This document shows positions 62,267 through 64,000 of a stretch of 64,000 bases of DNA, in pieces. Below the pieces are notes generated by a model, which was given only the letters and a program-made list of their open reading frames with translations, ran no database searches and was not told the DNA's origin. This DNA is from Halalkalibacillus sediminis (GTDB lineage Bacteria > Bacillota > Bacilli > Bacillales > Alkalibacillaceae). Within the stretch, counting starts at the first letter, position 1, and each line of letters begins with the position of its first letter. The position numbers and the translations under genes were made by a program. The stretch covers positions 124,001 to 188,000 of the forward strand of contig NZ_PJNH01000002.1 in assembly GCF_002844535.1 (NCBI RefSeq). The letters are read 5' to 3'.

Positions 62267-64000
62267 AGTGAAGCATCCCGTTCGTTTTGTGACGGCATCC
62301 AGTCTTTTCGATGGTCATGATGCTTCGATCAATATCATGCGTCGTATTTTACAAGCAAGTGGTGCAGAGGTCATTCACTTAGGGCATAACCGTTCGGTTG
62401 AAGAAGTGGTTAATGCAGCAGTTCAAGAAGATGCTCAAGGGATTGCGATTTCATCCTACCAAGGTGGACACACTGAATATTTCAAGTACATGGTCGATCT
62501 ATTGAATGAACGCGGTGCTGGTCATATCCGCGTATATGGCGGTGGCGGCGGTGTTATTTTACCGCGCGAAATCAAAGAATTGCACGAGTACGGTGTGGCA
62601 CGAATCTTTTCTCCAGAAGATGGTCGTACGGTAGGACTGCAAGGAATGATCAATAATATGATTGAAGAGTGTGACCATCCGACGCCTCTTGATATCGAAA
62701 AAGATGTAGAAGCGGCTAAGGCTGGCGAATACCCAGCGATTGCTCGTTTGATTACTCATGTCGAAAACGATGATATCTCGAGTGAAGAGCTTGCTAACCA
62801 ATTGAAGGTAGAAGGCGTTGATGTTCCTGTTCTTGGTATCACTGGTACAGGTGGTGCAGGTAAGAGTTCACTGACGGACGAATTGATCCGTCGCTTCGTC
62901 AACGAAGTTCCTGATAAAAAAATAGCAATCCTTTCTGTCGACCCGACGAAAAAGAAAACAGGTGGAGCGCTTTTAGGTGACCGTATCCGTATGAATGCGA
63001 TCTTCAACCCACGCGTTTATATGAGATCTCTTGCGACTCGTGATTCAAAGTCTGAGCTTTCAAAAGCGATCCAAGATGCGATCGATGTAGTGAAAGCTGC
63101 TAACTTTGACTTTGTTATCGTTGAAACAAGTGGAATCGGTCAAGGGGATGCTGAAATCACTGAAATCACGGATCTATCGATGTACGTGATGACAGCTGAA
63201 TTCGGTGCGCCATCCCAGCTAGAAAAAATCGATATGATCGATTTCGCAGACTTTATCGTTATCAACAAATTCGAACAAAAAGGTTCTGAGGATGCATTCC
63301 GACAAGTCCGTAAGCAGTTCGAGCGAAGTCATATGAGATTCCATGAAGATCACGATACATTCCCAGTTTTCGGTACGATTGCGAGTCAGTTTAACGATCC
63401 AGGAACGAACACATTGTTCGCTTCGTTAGTGGAGACGTTAAACGATCGTTTCGACTGGGGCGTTGACGTTCCTTTCGACACGAAAATTAAAATCGTCGAA
63501 AAGCAGAACTTGATTATCCCACCTGAACGCACGCAATATTTACGCGATATTGTACAGACAGTGGAAGGTTATAAAGAAGAAGCGAAGAAACAAAGTGAAG
63601 TCGCGACGAAACTTTATAAGTTGAAAGGTACGAAGGAAGAACTTGGTGAAGGTTCAGTCGAGCAGCTGGATCAACTCATCGAAGATTACGAGAAACAATT
63701 AGATGATGATAACCAGGAAAAAATCGATTCTTTCGATTCATTGAAAGAAACGTATCAGCAAGATGAACTATCCTATCAAGTTCGCGATAAGGAATTTAAA
63801 GTCGACCTAAATACGGAAAGTATTTCAGGTTTGAAAATACCGAAAGTTTCTCTGCCTAGCTATCAGGACTGGGGAGACCGTTTGTACTGGATGTTGACTG
63901 AAAACGTTCCAGGTTCATTCCCGTTCACAGCTGGGGTGTTTCCATTCAAACGTAAAGGTGAAGACCCGACACGTCAGTTCGCTGGTGAAGGAACACCTGA
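62241..64000 (+). CDS. icmF: Fused isobutyryl-CoA mutase (IcmF), N-terminal part
   Basis: Partial: 586 codons are in the window, and the frame is open at the right edge (full IcmF is ~1,090 aa). ATG 62241 (or 62244) with AAAGGAGG. B12-binding domain at residues ~13-145 (SLFDGHDASINIMRRIL, the D-x-H motif; VYGGGGGVILP), MeaI-type G-domain at ~198-400 (GITGTGGAGKSSLTDEL, VDPTKKKTGGALLGDR, ETSGIGQGDAE, VINKFE), then the start of the mutase domain (SLPSYQDWGDRLYWML). Interconverts isobutyryl- and butyryl-CoA, or related branched acids. Overlaps fadR by 26 bp. Confidence 0.95.
   Translation, partial: MMQQQEVYKVKHPVRFVTASSLFDGHDASINIMRRILQASGAEVIHLGHNRSVEEVVNAAVQEDAQGIAISSYQGGHTEYFKYMVDLLNERGAGHIRVYGGGGGVILPREIKELHEYGVARIFSPEDGRTVGLQGMINNMIEECDHPTPLDIEKDVEAAKAGEYPAIARLITHVENDDISSEELANQLKVEGVDVPVLGITGTGGAGKSSLTDELIRRFVNEVPDKKIAILSVDPTKKKTGGALLGDRIRMNAIFNPRVYMRSLATRDSKSELSKAIQDAIDVVKAANFDFVIVETSGIGQGDAEITEITDLSMYVMTAEFGAPSQLEKIDMIDFADFIVINKFEQKGSEDAFRQVRKQFERSHMRFHEDHDTFPVFGTIASQFNDPGTNTLFASLVETLNDRFDWGVDVPFDTKIKIVEKQNLIIPPERTQYLRDIVQTVEGYKEEAKKQSEVATKLYKLKGTKEELGEGSVEQLDQLIEDYEKQLDDDNQEKIDSFDSLKETYQQDELSYQVRDKEFKVDLNTESISGLKIPKVSLPSYQDWGDRLYWMLTENVPGSFPFTAGVFPFKRKGEDPTRQFAGEGTP

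Overview
The window is a low-GC Gram-positive chromosome segment, most likely from a moderately halophilic or halotolerant member of the Bacillaceae. This rests on lipoboxes and RBSs of the AGGAGG type, frequent TTG/GTG starts, Bacillus-type gene neighbourhoods (appDFABC order, liaIHFSR, ywjE-fadF, fructose PTS, mmgABC-like beta-oxidation), and very acidic linkers and surface proteins. No rRNA, tRNA, CRISPR array, prophage or intact insertion sequence was seen. The species cannot be named from the sequence alone.

Layout. 1-4.6 kb: end of an app-type peptide ABC transporter (F tail, A, B, C), interrupted by a dispersed structured repeat. 4.9-7.2 kb: a GNAT acetyltransferase and an XRE-TPR regulator. 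7.2-10.7 kb (minus): a TAXI-type TRAP transporter with fused permease and DUF1850 protein. 10.9-17.6 kb: a PAP2 phosphatase, a solitary SAP/FokI-like nuclease coupled to a membrane protein, a PAS-STAS protein, an ECF sigma factor with an RskA-type anti-sigma factor, and a NERD protein. 18-24 kb: a duplicated-domain wall-anchored protein, cheW and two chemoreceptors, and a class F-like sortase. 24-34 kb: acetyltransferases, many small membrane proteins (three tandem DUF4181 paralogues and YndJ), and an AadK-type nucleotidyltransferase. 34.2-40 kb: a fructose PTS locus with its own EI and HPr. 40.4-45.4 kb (mostly minus): an orphan sigma-like factor and the liaIHFSR envelope-stress operon. 45.7-49.3 kb: cardiolipin synthase-like PLD protein divergent from fadF. 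49.7-55.5 kb: a second peptide ABC operon (D-F-B-C-A) with a CodY-like box. 55.9-64 kb: beta-oxidation genes, meaB, a TetR/FadR regulator and the start of icmF.

How parts may work together. Two matching 6-2-6 operators (TGARYG-NN-CRYTCA), before fadF and before the thiolase operon that encodes the TetR regulator, suggest one FadR regulon; the thiolase promoter and the fructose promoter each also carry a near-consensus cre. A 36-base promoter-like block is shared by the ECF sigma operon and the wall-anchored protein gene, suggesting that the protein is a target of that sigma factor; the nearby sortase may anchor it.

The least expected signal is a set of six intergenic arrays of degenerate 21-bp units (about 17.6, 27.2, 34.1, 40.2, 55.7 and 57.2 kb). 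Spacing is almost perfectly constant although the unit sequence drifts. Two pairs of distant arrays share a unit (34.1/55.7 kb in the same orientation, 40.2/57.2 kb in opposite orientation). A separate structured repeat family has two inverted copies at 2.4 and 45.5 kb. No function is established here for either.
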